The translations under genes and the position numbers were made by a program. From assembly GCF_026004075.1 (NCBI RefSeq), contig NZ_BPIK01000001.1:846041-910040 (forward strand): 64,000 nucleotides of DNA. The letters are read 5' to 3'. Under the pieces are notes generated by a model, which did no database searches, had not been told where the DNA came from, and was given only the letters and a program-made list of their open reading frames with translations. Each line of letters begins with the position of its first letter. Position 1 is the first letter of the stretch. This document shows, one piece after another, positions 19,310-30,614 of this stretch. Origin of the DNA: Meiothermus sp. (lineage in GTDB: Bacteria > Deinococcota > Deinococci > Deinococcales > Thermaceae).

Positions 19310-21568
19310 TTAGCGCCGGAGGGCCCGCCAGACCTTCTCGGGGGTGAGCGGCATGTCCAGGTGGGCGATGCCCAGCGCGTCCAGCACCGCATTAACCACC
19401 GCCGGGGTGGCGGCGATGGCCCCGGCCTCGCCCACGCCCTTCACCCCCAGGGGGTTGGTGGGGGAGGGGGTCTGGTGGCGGTGGGGTTCCAGCGGGGGCA
19501 TCTGGTCGGCTTTGGGCAGGGCGTACTCCAGGTAGTTGCCGGTGCGGTTCTGCCCTTCCTCGTCGTAGACGACGCCCTCGTAGAGGGCCTGCCCGATGCC
19601 CTGGGCGATGCCGCCGTGCTGCTGGCCCTCGAAGAGCAGCGGGTTGACCACCACCCCGCAGTCGTCCACCGCGATGTAGCGCAGAATGCGCACCAGGCCG
19701 GTCTCGGGGTCTACCTCCACCAGGGCCAGGTGGGCCCCAAAGGGGTAGTTGGCCTCCCTGAGGGCAAAGCTGGCGTGGCCCTCGAGCCCCGGCTCCAGGC
19801 CGGGCGGCAGCTTGCGGGGGTTGAAGGCGGTGGCGATCACCTGCTCCAGGGGCACGGCTTTGTCGGTGCCGCGCACCCCCCAGCCCTGCTCGAGCAGCTC
19901 GATATCCTCGGGGGCGGCCTCCAGGAGGTGGGCGGCGATTCGCGCCACCTTGTCGCGCACCAGGTCGGCGGCCTTCAGTACGGCCGAGCCTCCCACCGAG
20001 AGGGTGCGGCTGCCGGCGGTGCCCATGCCGTAGGGAACCGCCAGGGTATCGCCCTGCACTACGCTGATGCGCTCGGGGGGCAGGCCCAGCCGCTCGGCCA
20101 CGATCTGCACAAAGGCGTTCTGGGTGCCCTGGCCGTGGGGTGAGGTGCCGGTGAAGATCACCGCGCTGCCGTCGGGGTTGATGCGCACGCCGCCGGTCTC
20201 CCAGCCATACCCGGTGATCTCCACATAGCTACAAAGCCCGATGCCCAAGAGCCGGCCCTGGCTTCTGGCCTCGGCCTGCAGGGCCCTGAGCCGGGGGTAG
20301 TCGCTGACCTCGAGCAGCTTTTGCAACACCTCGCCATAGGCCCCGGAGTCGTACTTGGCGCCGGTGCGGGTTTTGTAGGGGAACGGCCCGCTGATGAAGT
20401 TTTTGCGGCGGATCTCGGCGGGGTCGAGGCCCAGCGCCCGCGCGCCCATGTCCATCAGGCGTTCGAGGTAGTAGGTGGCCTCGGGCCGCCCGGCCCCCCG
20501 GTAGGCCCCGGTGGGGGTGGCGTTGGTGTACACCCCCAGCATCTCCAGCTCCACCGCTGGAATCTCGTAGGGGCCCTGCAGCATCAGGATGGTGCCGGGG
20601 GCGTTGCCCAGGGTGGTCTCGAGGGCGTAGGCGCCCAGGTCGGCCACCACCCGCCCGCGCAGCCCCAGGATTTTTCCCTCGGCGTCGAAGGCCATCTCCA
20701 GCTCGGCCACCTGGGCCCGCCCGTGGATGGTGGCCCCAAAGCTTTCACTGCGCCCCTCCACCCAGCGCACGTTCCGCCCCAGGCGACGGGCCAGGTAGGC
20801 CACCAGAATTTCCTCGGGGTAAACGTTAATTTTGGCCCCAAAGGCCCCGCCCACGTCGGGGGTAATCACCCGCACCTGGTTCTCGGCCAGGCCCAGCCGC
20901 TCGGCTACCGCGCTGCGCAGGTCGTGGGGCATCTGGGTGCTCGACCAGACCGTGAGGGCCTCGCGGATGCCGTCCCAGCTTGCCAGAACCCCCCGGGGTT
21001 CCATGGCGCTGGGGGCCACCCGCTGCTGTACCAGCCGCCCGCCCACCACCGTATGGGCGCGGGCGAAGGCCTCGGCTACCTCGCCCGCAACGGTCTTGCG
21101 GGCCAGGGCCACGTTGCTCGGGAGCTGGGGGTGGATGGCGGGGGCGGCCTGGGCCTGCAGGGGCTCGGGGTAGGCCGGCAGTGGCTCGTAGTCCACAAAC
21201 ACCTGCTGGGCTGCCTCGTGGGCCAGGGCCTCGGAGGTCGCCAGCACCGCCACCACCGGCTCCCCCGCGTAGCGCACCCGCTCGCGGGCCAGCAGTGGGT
21301 GCAAAGCGCCCTGGGCATCGCGCGGTACCGAGGCCGGTGCGTACAGCTCGGGGAGGTCGCTCGAGGTGTATACCCCCACCACACCGGGGAGCTCTCGGGC
21401 CTCGGTGGTGTCCACCGAGACCAGCCGGGCGTGCGCGTAGGGGCTGCGCACCAGGGCCAGGTGCAGCAGGTTTTCGGAGGGCAGGTCGGCCAGGTACTGC
21501 CCCTGGCCCCGCACCAGCTTGCCGTCCTCTTGGCGCTTCATGGGTTGACCGATGTAGCGGTTCGACAT
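19310..21568 (-). CDS. Xanthine dehydrogenase/CO dehydrogenase-family molybdenum large subunit, orphan
   Basis: Molybdopterin-binding hydroxylase subunit, 752 residues. N-terminal VRGQGQYLADL, DVGGAFGAK, AYRGAGRPEA and the C-terminal GVGEAGAIAATPAVVNAV (with the catalytic glutamate) define the XDH/CoxL family. The active-site loop reads AYRGAGR, not the AYRCSFR of true form I CO dehydrogenase, so CO oxidation is unlikely. The FAD and 2Fe-2S partner subunits usually encoded next to it are absent from this neighbourhood, so they must come from elsewhere if the enzyme is active. Substrate unknown, possibly an N-heterocycle or aldehyde. TAACAT lies six bases before its ATG. Confidence 0.85.
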   Translation of the reverse strand: MSNRYIGQPMKRQEDGKLVRGQGQYLADLPSENLLHLALVRSPYAHARLVSVDTTEARELPGVVGVYTSSDLPELYAPASVPRDAQGALHPLLARERVRYAGEPVVAVLATSEALAHEAAQQVFVDYEPLPAYPEPLQAQAAPAIHPQLPSNVALARKTVAGEVAEAFARAHTVVGGRLVQQRVAPSAMEPRGVLASWDGIREALTVWSSTQMPHDLRSAVAERLGLAENQVRVITPDVGGAFGAKINVYPEEILVAYLARRLGRNVRWVEGRSESFGATIHGRAQVAELEMAFDAEGKILGLRGRVVADLGAYALETTLGNAPGTILMLQGPYEIPAVELEMLGVYTNATPTGAYRGAGRPEATYYLERLMDMGARALGLDPAEIRRKNFISGPFPYKTRTGAKYDSGAYGEVLQKLLEVSDYPRLRALQAEARSQGRLLGIGLCSYVEITGYGWETGGVRINPDGSAVIFTGTSPHGQGTQNAFVQIVAERLGLPPERISVVQGDTLAVPYGMGTAGSRTLSVGGSAVLKAADLVRDKVARIAAHLLEAAPEDIELLEQGWGVRGTDKAVPLEQVIATAFNPRKLPPGLEPGLEGHASFALREANYPFGAHLALVEVDPETGLVRILRYIAVDDCGVVVNPLLFEGQQHGGIAQGIGQALYEGVVYDEEGQNRTGNYLEYALPKADQMPPLEPHRHQTPSPTNPLGVKGVGEAGAIAATPAVVNAVLDALGIAHLDMPLTPEKVWRALRR

Positions 21569-21628
21569 GGCGATATGTTACCCACAAACCTCGAGGAAAT
21601 GTGGGGCTGGGCGTATGCTGGGGGCGCT

Positions 21629-22591
21629 ATGCCAACCCACACCTTCGAACCCACCCACTACCACCACACCCTGGGTACCCACCCGCCGGTCTTGCGCATT
21701 GCGCCGGGCGATACCGTGCAAACCACCTGCGTGGATGCAGCCGGCCAGGATCGGGATCTGCGGCAGGTTACTCCCCGGGGGAACCCCATGACCGGGCCTT
21801 TTTACATCGAGGGCGCCGAGGTGGGCGACACCCTGGTGGTTCGGCTGGAGAAGCTCAGGCCCAACCGCCACCGCGGCTGGTCGGGGGTGGTGCTGACCGC
21901 CAACGTGGTGGATCCCGAGGACGTGCCCCGGCTGGCCCAAGCCCAGGGGGCGCAGCGCTGGCTGGACTGGGACGTAGATCTGGAGAAGCAGACCGCCCGG
22001 CTGGCCTCGCCGGTGAGGGGTTTGGAGGGGCTCGAGCTGCCCCTCGAGCCCATGCTGGGCTGCTTTGGGGTGGCCCCCAGCCGGGGCGAGGCCATCTCCA
22101 CCGCCACTTCGGGGCCGCACGGGGGCAATATGGACTACCGGGGCTTCAAAGAGGGGGTCACGGTCTATTTTCCGGTAGGGGTGGAGGGGGCTCTGTTCTT
22201 CCTGGGCGACGGGCACGCCCTGCAAGGGGATGGTGAAATCGCCGGGACTGGCATTGAAATTTCGATGGACGTGCAATTTTCGGTGGATCTCATCAAGGGA
22301 CAGGCCATCCGCTGGCCCCGGGGCGAGGACGCGGCGTACATCTTCACCGTGGGCAATGCCCGCCCCCTCGACCAGTGCGTCCAGCACGCCACCAGCGAGA
22401 TGCTGCGCTGGCTTACCGGCCCCTACGGCCTGGACATCCAGAGCGCCTCACAGCTGATGGGGCAGTGCGTCCGGTACGATCTGGGCAACATCTTCGACCC
22501 GGCCTACACCATGGTCTGCAAGATGCCCAAGAAACTTCTGGAGCGCCTAGGCTCTACTTCGGCATCGTACGGCGCAGCAAGTCCTGGATAA
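21629..22591 (+). CDS. Acetamidase/formamidase family protein
   Basis: Hydrolyses small amides to acid and ammonia. 320 residues: FYIEGAEVGDTLVVRLEKLRPNRHRGWSG, PMLGCFGVAP, SGPHGGNMDYRG and FLGDGHALQGDGEIAGTGIEISMDV are the conserved FmdA/AmdA blocks. The frame is open far upstream, but ATG at 21629 gives the family start and follows a TATGCT box by nine bases. Divergent from the molybdenum-hydroxylase gene (60 bases between starts). Its last 38 bases overlap the convergent moxR-like gene. Confidence 0.88.
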   Translation: MPTHTFEPTHYHHTLGTHPPVLRIAPGDTVQTTCVDAAGQDRDLRQVTPRGNPMTGPFYIEGAEVGDTLVVRLEKLRPNRHRGWSGVVLTANVVDPEDVPRLAQAQGAQRWLDWDVDLEKQTARLASPVRGLEGLELPLEPMLGCFGVAPSRGEAISTATSGPHGGNMDYRGFKEGVTVYFPVGVEGALFFLGDGHALQGDGEIAGTGIEISMDVQFSVDLIKGQAIRWPRGEDAAYIFTVGNARPLDQCVQHATSEMLRWLTGPYGLDIQSASQLMGQCVRYDLGNIFDPAYTMVCKMPKKLLERLGSTSASYGAASPG

Positions 22592-23462
22592 TCTGTTCTA
22601 CCCGCAGGCCCTCGAACTGGGCCTCCTCGGTCAGGAGCAGCCGGTGGGAGAGGGCCGGCCTGGCTGCGTTGCGCAGGTCGTCCCACTCGAGGTGGGCCCG
22701 GCCTGCCAGGTAGGCCAGGGCTTTAGCCAGATGGAGCCAGGCCTTGGCCCCGCGTGGCGATAGGCCCATGCGCAGGTGTTTTTCCTCGCTGGCGAGCTGG
22801 GCGGTGTTGGCGATGGCCTCGAGGGCGGGCTGGCTCACCACCACCTGCTGGGACTCGGCACGGGCTTTTAGCAAGTCCAGGCCTTCTACGGGCTGGGGGG
22901 CGACGGGCTCTTCCGAAAGAATCCGGATCCAGGTGGCCCGGGGGGGAGCCTGGACGGTAATCTTGGACATAAAGCGGTCGAGCTGGGCCTCGGGCAGGGG
23001 GTAGGTGCCCTCGAGCTCCAGAGGGTTCTGTGTAGCCAGCACCAGAAAGGGCTCGGGCAGGGCGTAGCGGGTTCCACCCACCGTGACCCCCCGTTCCTGC
23101 ATGGCCTCCAGCAGCGCCGACTGGGTTTTGGGGGTGGCCCGGTTGATCTCGTCGGCCAGCACCACCTGGGCGAAGAGGGGCCCCTGTCGGAAAACAAACT
23201 GCCCATCCTCCAGAATCTCGGTTCCGGTCACGTCGGCGGGAAGGAGGTCGGGGGTGAACTGGATTCTCCGGTACGAAAGCCCGCTGGCCTCGGCAAAGGC
23301 CCTGGCCAGCAGGGTTTTGCCCAGCCCCGGCAGCCCCTCCAGCAAGGCGTGCCCGCCAGCTACGGCGGTTGCCAGCAGCTCGCGGATGACCTGCTCCTGC
23401 CCAAACAGCACCTGAGCGAGTGCGGTTTGTAAGGCGGTTAAGTGAACTCGAGCGTCGCTCAC
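22554..23462 (-). CDS. MoxR-family AAA+ ATPase
   Basis: Chaperone-like ATPase, 302 residues, with Walker A GLPGLGKT, Walker B VVLADEINRA, sensor 1 LATQNPLE and the MoxR lid domain. MoxR proteins usually help mature metal-containing or VWA-domain partner complexes. Here no VWA or DUF58 gene is adjacent, and the nearest VWA protein lies at 33.9-35.3 kb. GTG at 23462 follows a TAGTAT box by six bases, so the message may be leaderless. Divergent from tsaD. Confidence 0.9.
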   Translation of the reverse strand: MSDARVHLTALQTALAQVLFGQEQVIRELLATAVAGGHALLEGLPGLGKTLLARAFAEASGLSYRRIQFTPDLLPADVTGTEILEDGQFVFRQGPLFAQVVLADEINRATPKTQSALLEAMQERGVTVGGTRYALPEPFLVLATQNPLELEGTYPLPEAQLDRFMSKITVQAPPRATWIRILSEEPVAPQPVEGLDLLKARAESQQVVVSQPALEAIANTAQLASEEKHLRMGLSPRGAKAWLHLAKALAYLAGRAHLEWDDLRNAARPALSHRLLLTEEAQFEGLRVEQIIQDLLRRTMPK

Positions 23463-23526
23463 GGGCCCATACTACCCGCAGCCTGCCGCCCCCATACAGG
23501 CCCCAACCCGCAATTGGGTCTGTGGC

Positions 23527-23555
23527 TTGACCCGTGGGGCCTGGGCGGGCAGAAT
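23527..23555 (+). promoter_or_regulatory. tsaD promoter, leaderless type
   Basis: TTGACC (23527-23532), a 17-base spacer, then CAGAAT (23550-23555), six bases, and the GTG start of tsaD. This fixes the start codon in a frame that is otherwise open 40 codons further upstream. Confidence 0.6.
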
Positions 23556-23561
23556 CGGGCT

Positions 23562-24539
23562 GTGTGGATTTTGGGCATAGACACCTCCTGCGACGATACC
23601 GGGGTGGGCCTGGTGCGGGATGGGGTGGTGGTGGTGAACCGGGTGGCCTCGCAAACCCTCCTGCACCAGCGCTACGGGGGGGTGGTGCCCGAGCTGGCCT
23701 CGAGGGAACACACCCAGGTGATTGACGGACTGGTGCAACAAGCCCTGGACGAGGCTGGCCTGAAGGCCGCCGATCTCGACCTGATCGCGGCTACCCGCGG
23801 GCCCGGCCTGATCGGGGCCTTGCTGGTGGGCTACACCTACGGCAAGGGACTGGCCTTCGCCCTGGGCAAACCCTTTGTGCCGGTGCACCACCTCGAGGGC
23901 CACATCTACGCCGCGCTGGCCGAGCACCCCGAGGTCGAGCCCCCGTTCCTGGCCCTGATCGCCTCCGGCGGCCACACCCACCTGTTCGAGGTGCCCGCGT
24001 GGGGCACCTACAGGCTCCTGGGGGCCACCCTGGACGATGCCGCCGGTGAGGCTTTCGACAAGGCTGCGCGGCTTTTGGGCCTGGGCTATCCGGGGGGGCC
24101 GGAAATCGAGCGACTGGCCAGACAGGGCGAGCCCAGCAAGGTGCCGCTGGCCGTGCCGCTCCAGGGCCAGGAAGGGTTTGCTTTCAGCTTCTCGGGCCTC
24201 AAAACGGCGGTGGCCCGGGCCCTGGAGAAAGGCTACGCGCCCGCCGATATCGCCGCCCGGTTTCAGCAGGTGGCGGTGGAGCACATCGTGCAGGTGGTGA
24301 CCCGGGCTGCCCGGCACACCGGCCTTTCGACCGTGCTGGTGACCGGCGGGGTGGCGCAGAACACCGCGCTAAAAACCCAGTTACAGGCGGCGGGCCTTCG
24401 GCTCATGTTCCCCCCCAGGGGCCTCGCCACCGACAACGGGGCCATGATCGCCCTGGCGGCCTGGCGCACCCACGCGCGCAACCTACACAACCCCATGGCC
24501 CTTCCGGCGGCGGCCTACCTGCCCCTGGGCGCTGGCTAA
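23562..24539 (+). CDS. tsaD: tRNA N6-threonylcarbamoyladenosine transferase TsaD
   Basis: Transfers the threonylcarbamoyl group to A37 of ANN-decoding tRNAs together with TsaB and TsaE, which are not encoded here. 325 residues from GTG at 23562, start VWILGIDTSCDDTGVGLV. Metal-binding HHLEGH, SGGHTHLFE, DDAAGEAFDKAARLLGLGYPGGPEIERLA, SFSGLKTA and the C-terminal ATDNGAMIA are all present. The 3' end overlaps the convergent DUF3108-like gene by four bases. Confidence 0.95.
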   Translation: MWILGIDTSCDDTGVGLVRDGVVVVNRVASQTLLHQRYGGVVPELASREHTQVIDGLVQQALDEAGLKAADLDLIAATRGPGLIGALLVGYTYGKGLAFALGKPFVPVHHLEGHIYAALAEHPEVEPPFLALIASGGHTHLFEVPAWGTYRLLGATLDDAAGEAFDKAARLLGLGYPGGPEIERLARQGEPSKVPLAVPLQGQEGFAFSFSGLKTAVARALEKGYAPADIAARFQQVAVEHIVQVVTRAARHTGLSTVLVTGGVAQNTALKTQLQAAGLRLMFPPRGLATDNGAMIALAAWRTHARNLHNPMALPAAAYLPLGAG

Positions 24540-25225
24540 CCGCCCTTGCGCAAGGCCACCAGCTCGGTTACGTTTTCGCCATCGCGGGTTTTCTGGATGC
24601 TTCTGACCAGGCCCACGTTTTCGGCATACCAGCTTGTGCCCTGGCTTTCAAAGTTGAAGGGGAGGCTCAGAGGGCCGGCTTGGGCGCGCAGGCGGGTGGC
24701 AAAGGTGGTTTGCAGCTTGTAGGCCACAAAGCGGCCCGCCGGGGTGGTAACGGTCTCCTGCGCCACCACCCGGTAGGTGGTCTCGAGCGTCCCGCTGATG
24801 TTGAAGCGCAGCGGCCCCTGCTGCCCGGTGCCCTGTACCTCCAGCACCAGCTTCCAGCTACCGCCCACCGCCCAGCGGTCGTAGTCGGGGACGGCCACGC
24901 CCGTTACCTTGACCACCTTCAGGTCGTAGCTCACTGACTGAGCCCCGGCTTCTACCCGGCCACCCCCCTGGGTGCCGAAGTCCACCGGGGCGATGCCCTC
25001 CGGGGTGCAGCGGTAGGTGGTCTCTTCCTTTCCACCGGCGCTCTGGCGCACCTGTACAAAGCTGCTCTCGGTAATGCTGGTTTTGCGAATCGAGTAGGCG
25101 CCGGGGCGTTCCCCCGTCACCCGGTACTGCCATTCCCAGCCGGGGCGGGCGGGGGCGAAGGGCTGGTCACAGAGCTGGGCCAGGGCCGGACTGCCGAGTA
25201 GCAAGACCCACAATAGGGCGCGCAT
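24536..25225 (-). CDS. Exported DUF3108-like protein of unknown function
   Basis: 229 residues with a short signal peptide (MRALLWVLLLGSPALAQ) cut after ALA. The rest is beta-rich with the repeating pattern of periplasmic DUF3108/TapB-like proteins (TTPAGRFVAYKLQTTF and GTSWYAENVGLVRSIQ). Function unknown. No lipobox. TACACT ends six bases before the ATG, so translation is probably leaderless. Transcribed divergently from secA. Confidence 0.7.
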   Translation of the reverse strand: MRALLWVLLLGSPALAQLCDQPFAPARPGWEWQYRVTGERPGAYSIRKTSITESSFVQVRQSAGGKEETTYRCTPEGIAPVDFGTQGGGRVEAGAQSVSYDLKVVKVTGVAVPDYDRWAVGGSWKLVLEVQGTGQQGPLRFNISGTLETTYRVVAQETVTTPAGRFVAYKLQTTFATRLRAQAGPLSLPFNFESQGTSWYAENVGLVRSIQKTRDGENVTELVALRKGG

Positions 25226-25269
25226 ACACCCAGTGTATACGCGACCGCGCTATTCTCATCCAGGCAGGG

Positions 25270-25275
25270 TACAAT
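25270..25275 (+). promoter_or_regulatory. secA -10 box
   Basis: TACAAT, 11 bases before the secA ATG. No Shine-Dalgarno is evident between box and start, so the 5' leader should be only a few bases. No clear -35 box. Confidence 0.4.
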
Positions 25276-25286
25276 CGCTTTTGGTT

Positions 25287-28310
<3,024 letters not shown>

Positions 28311-28386
28311 CGCTTTGTGCCCCTTGGCCCGGGCTCGGTTTGAAAACGACACCCTCGGTGCAATTTAGGGCGTACACTGAGCCCCT

Positions 28387-29253
28387 ATGCTGACCCGGCG
28401 GCGCTTCCTGACCCTACTTGGCTGGGGTGGACTGGGTCTTCTGGGTACGGCTGGGCTGGCCGTAGGCAGCAGCTACCAGTTCGGGATTAGCCGGCATAGG
28501 AGGGTTTTTCCTGGGCTGGAGCAGCCTTTGCGGGTGGTACAGCTAAGCGATCTGCACTATGGCCCCTGGGTGCGCGCAACCACGCTACAGTCCTGGGTGC
28601 GGGCGGCCAATGCCGAGCGCCCTGACCTGATTGTCATCACCGGCGATCTGATCGAGTCTGGGATGCGGCTGGATCGGCTCAAAGCACTTTATCGCGCGAT
28701 CACCCCCGACCTCGAGCACCTGGTGGCAGTGCTGGGTATGCTACAGGCCCCCTTGGGGGTATATGCCATCTGGGGTAACCACGACAATAGCCAGCCAGCG
28801 GCCAAGCGCTACCTGGGCCGACACCTACCAAAGCACGGCATATCGGTGCTGGTCAACCAGGGGCTGTGGGCGCGGGACGATCTTTTTTTGAGTGGGGTAG
28901 ACGACTACTGGGCCGAGGAGGCCAATCCCAAAGTCTCGCTCGCCGGCTACCGAAAAGGCAAAGCCAGCCTGGCCTTGGCCCATAACCCCGATTTCTGGGA
29001 TTACTACAGGGATTTGCCGGTCGGCCTGGTTTTGAGCGGCCATACCCACGGCGGCCAGGTGTATCTTCCAGGGGTCGGGGCCCCCTGGACGCCCTCGAGA
29101 TACCACGAGCGCTATCTGGGGGGATGGTACAGCCCTGCGCTGGGCGCACCCGTCTCGGGTTATGTTTCGCGGGGCCTGGGTACGACGGTGCTGCCGCTGC
29201 GGGTCAATGCCCCGGCCGAGCTGACGGTATTTGAATTTACGCCAGAAGACTGA
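28387..29253 (+). CDS. Metallophosphoesterase with N-terminal Tat-like signal (YkuE-like)
   Basis: Calcineurin-type phosphoesterase, 288 residues. The N-terminus MLTRRRFLTLLGWGGLGLLG looks like a twin-arginine signal or anchor. Metal motifs in order: LSDLHYG, TGDLIES, GNHDN, AHNPDF and SGHTHGGQ. Substrate unknown. YkuE-like enzymes are associated with membrane or cell-wall metabolism. TACACT lies eight bases before the ATG. The next gene is a tandem paralogue, 25 bases later. Confidence 0.88.
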   Translation: MLTRRRFLTLLGWGGLGLLGTAGLAVGSSYQFGISRHRRVFPGLEQPLRVVQLSDLHYGPWVRATTLQSWVRAANAERPDLIVITGDLIESGMRLDRLKALYRAITPDLEHLVAVLGMLQAPLGVYAIWGNHDNSQPAAKRYLGRHLPKHGISVLVNQGLWARDDLFLSGVDDYWAEEANPKVSLAGYRKGKASLALAHNPDFWDYYRDLPVGLVLSGHTHGGQVYLPGVGAPWTPSRYHERYLGGWYSPALGAPVSGYVSRGLGTTVLPLRVNAPAELTVFEFTPED

Positions 29254-29278
29254 TGCTGCTTTCGGTTAGGATAGCGGG

Positions 29279-30097
29279 GTGATTCTCGGGTACGACTTTA
29301 TCATTCAACACTACCGGCGGCCCCTGCGGGGTTTATCGGCTCCTTTACGGGTAGCCCACCTCTCCGACCTGCACATTGGCTTTTTTATACGTCAGGGTTC
29401 AGTCCGGCGCTGGGTAGAAGCCACCCTGGCCCAAGAGCCCGACCTCATCGTGATTACCGGCGACCTGACCGACTCTGGGCGGAGCCACCAGGTGCTGCCT
29501 ACCCTGTCCGAGTTGCAAAAGCTGCGGGCCCCCCTGGGAGCCTGGGCGGTCTGGGGCAACCACGACTACCGTTTTAATGGTTACCAGCCCAAGTACCCAG
29601 AACGGGTATCTGTTTCCGGGAACCGGGGTGCTAGTCCGCCCAAAGTGCCGATGGTGCCGCCACGTGACCTCGAGGCCTCCCTCAAAGAGCTGGGTATCCA
29701 TTTTCTTCACAATGCGGGAACTCAACTCAGAACGGATCTTTACCTGGCCGGCGTGGAAGACCTGTGGCACGGAGAGCCCGACGTGGCCAAAGCCCTGGAA
29801 GGGCATCGGGATTCCTCGGCCTGCCTGCTTATCTGCCACAACCCGGACTACCTGTACCAGGTGCCCAGGTCGGTTGACCTTACGCTCTGCGGCCACACCC
29901 ACGGGGGTCAGGTGGTGCTGCCCTGGTATGGCCCGGTCTTTACCTCCTCGCTGTACGGGCAGAAGTTTGCCGGGGGCTGGGTAGACGACCCGGTTCCCGC
30001 TTTTATCTCGCGGGGCCTGGGCTTATCCACCGCGCCTTTACGGGTGGCCTGCCCCGCCGAGCTGGTGATTCATGATTTTGTTCCGCTCGAGCACTAA
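29279..30097 (+). CDS. Metallophosphoesterase, tandem paralogue without signal
   Basis: 272 residues, same fold as the preceding protein with LSDLHIG, TGDLTDS, GNHDY, CHNPDYL and CGHTHGGQ, but no signal sequence, so it should act in the cytoplasm. A proline/serine-rich insert follows GNHD (around residues 100-125). GTG start. TAGGAT ends exactly six bases before it. Likely arose by tandem duplication followed by a change of location. Confidence 0.88.
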   Translation: MILGYDFIIQHYRRPLRGLSAPLRVAHLSDLHIGFFIRQGSVRRWVEATLAQEPDLIVITGDLTDSGRSHQVLPTLSELQKLRAPLGAWAVWGNHDYRFNGYQPKYPERVSVSGNRGASPPKVPMVPPRDLEASLKELGIHFLHNAGTQLRTDLYLAGVEDLWHGEPDVAKALEGHRDSSACLLICHNPDYLYQVPRSVDLTLCGHTHGGQVVLPWYGPVFTSSLYGQKFAGGWVDDPVPAFISRGLGLSTAPLRVACPAELVIHDFVPLEH

Positions 30098-30107
30098 CAT
30101 AAACCTG

Positions 30108-30614
30108 ATGAAAAGCCGCGCCGGATGGGTCTGGGTGGGGGCCCTGCTTGCAGGGCTATGGTGGCTTACTGCTATGCTTTATCCAAGATTGCCCGATCGC
30201 ATTCCCGGGCATTTTGGCCCGCGCGGAGATGTGACTCGCTGGGCCGACCGGGTGGAATTCTGGTGGATTCCCGTGGTAGCTACGGGTCTTGTGCTGCTGG
30301 TGTTTGCCCTCACGCGGCTGGCCTTTCGCTATCCAGAAATTTTGAACCTGCCGCAAAAAGAGCGGTTTTTGTCACTCCCAGAGTACCTGCGACATAAGTT
30401 AGTGCGTGTGCTGGACTTCTATCTGGCTTTTTTGACGGGCTACTTATGCGTCTTGTTCGGCTACCTCCAGTGGAACACTTATTTAGTTGCGCTGGGAGCA
30501 GCTAAAGGCCTGGGCTGGGAGATATGGCTATTTTTTGCCATAGTTCCTTTGCTGATAGGTTGGATGATCTGGGACACCAACCGCAGGCTGCGGCTAGTTC
30601 AGCGCACCTTATAG
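30108..30614 (+). CDS. DUF1648 membrane protein
   Basis: 168 residues with four hydrophobic segments and the DUF1648 signature MLYPRLPDRIPGHFGPRGDVTRWADR after the first helix. This domain occurs in SdpI-type immunity proteins and in membrane proteins of unknown role. ATG at 30108 fits the family start, and TAACAT lies seven bases before it. An in-frame ATG upstream would begin inside the preceding gene. Overlaps the convergent tyrA by 16 bases. Confidence 0.8.
   Translation: MKSRAGWVWVGALLAGLWWLTAMLYPRLPDRIPGHFGPRGDVTRWADRVEFWWIPVVATGLVLLVFALTRLAFRYPEILNLPQKERFLSLPEYLRHKLVRVLDFYLAFLTGYLCVLFGYLQWNTYLVALGAAKGLGWEIWLFFAIVPLLIGWMIWDTNRRLRLVQRTL

Noticed and set aside
19310-21568. True CO dehydrogenase (CoxL)
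   Set aside because: The active-site loop is AYRGAGR without the form I cysteine, and the medium and small subunit genes are missing.
20321-21628. Long N-terminal extension of the formamidase frame
   Set aside because: It lies opposite the molybdenum-hydroxylase gene. The family start and the -10 box point to ATG at 21629.
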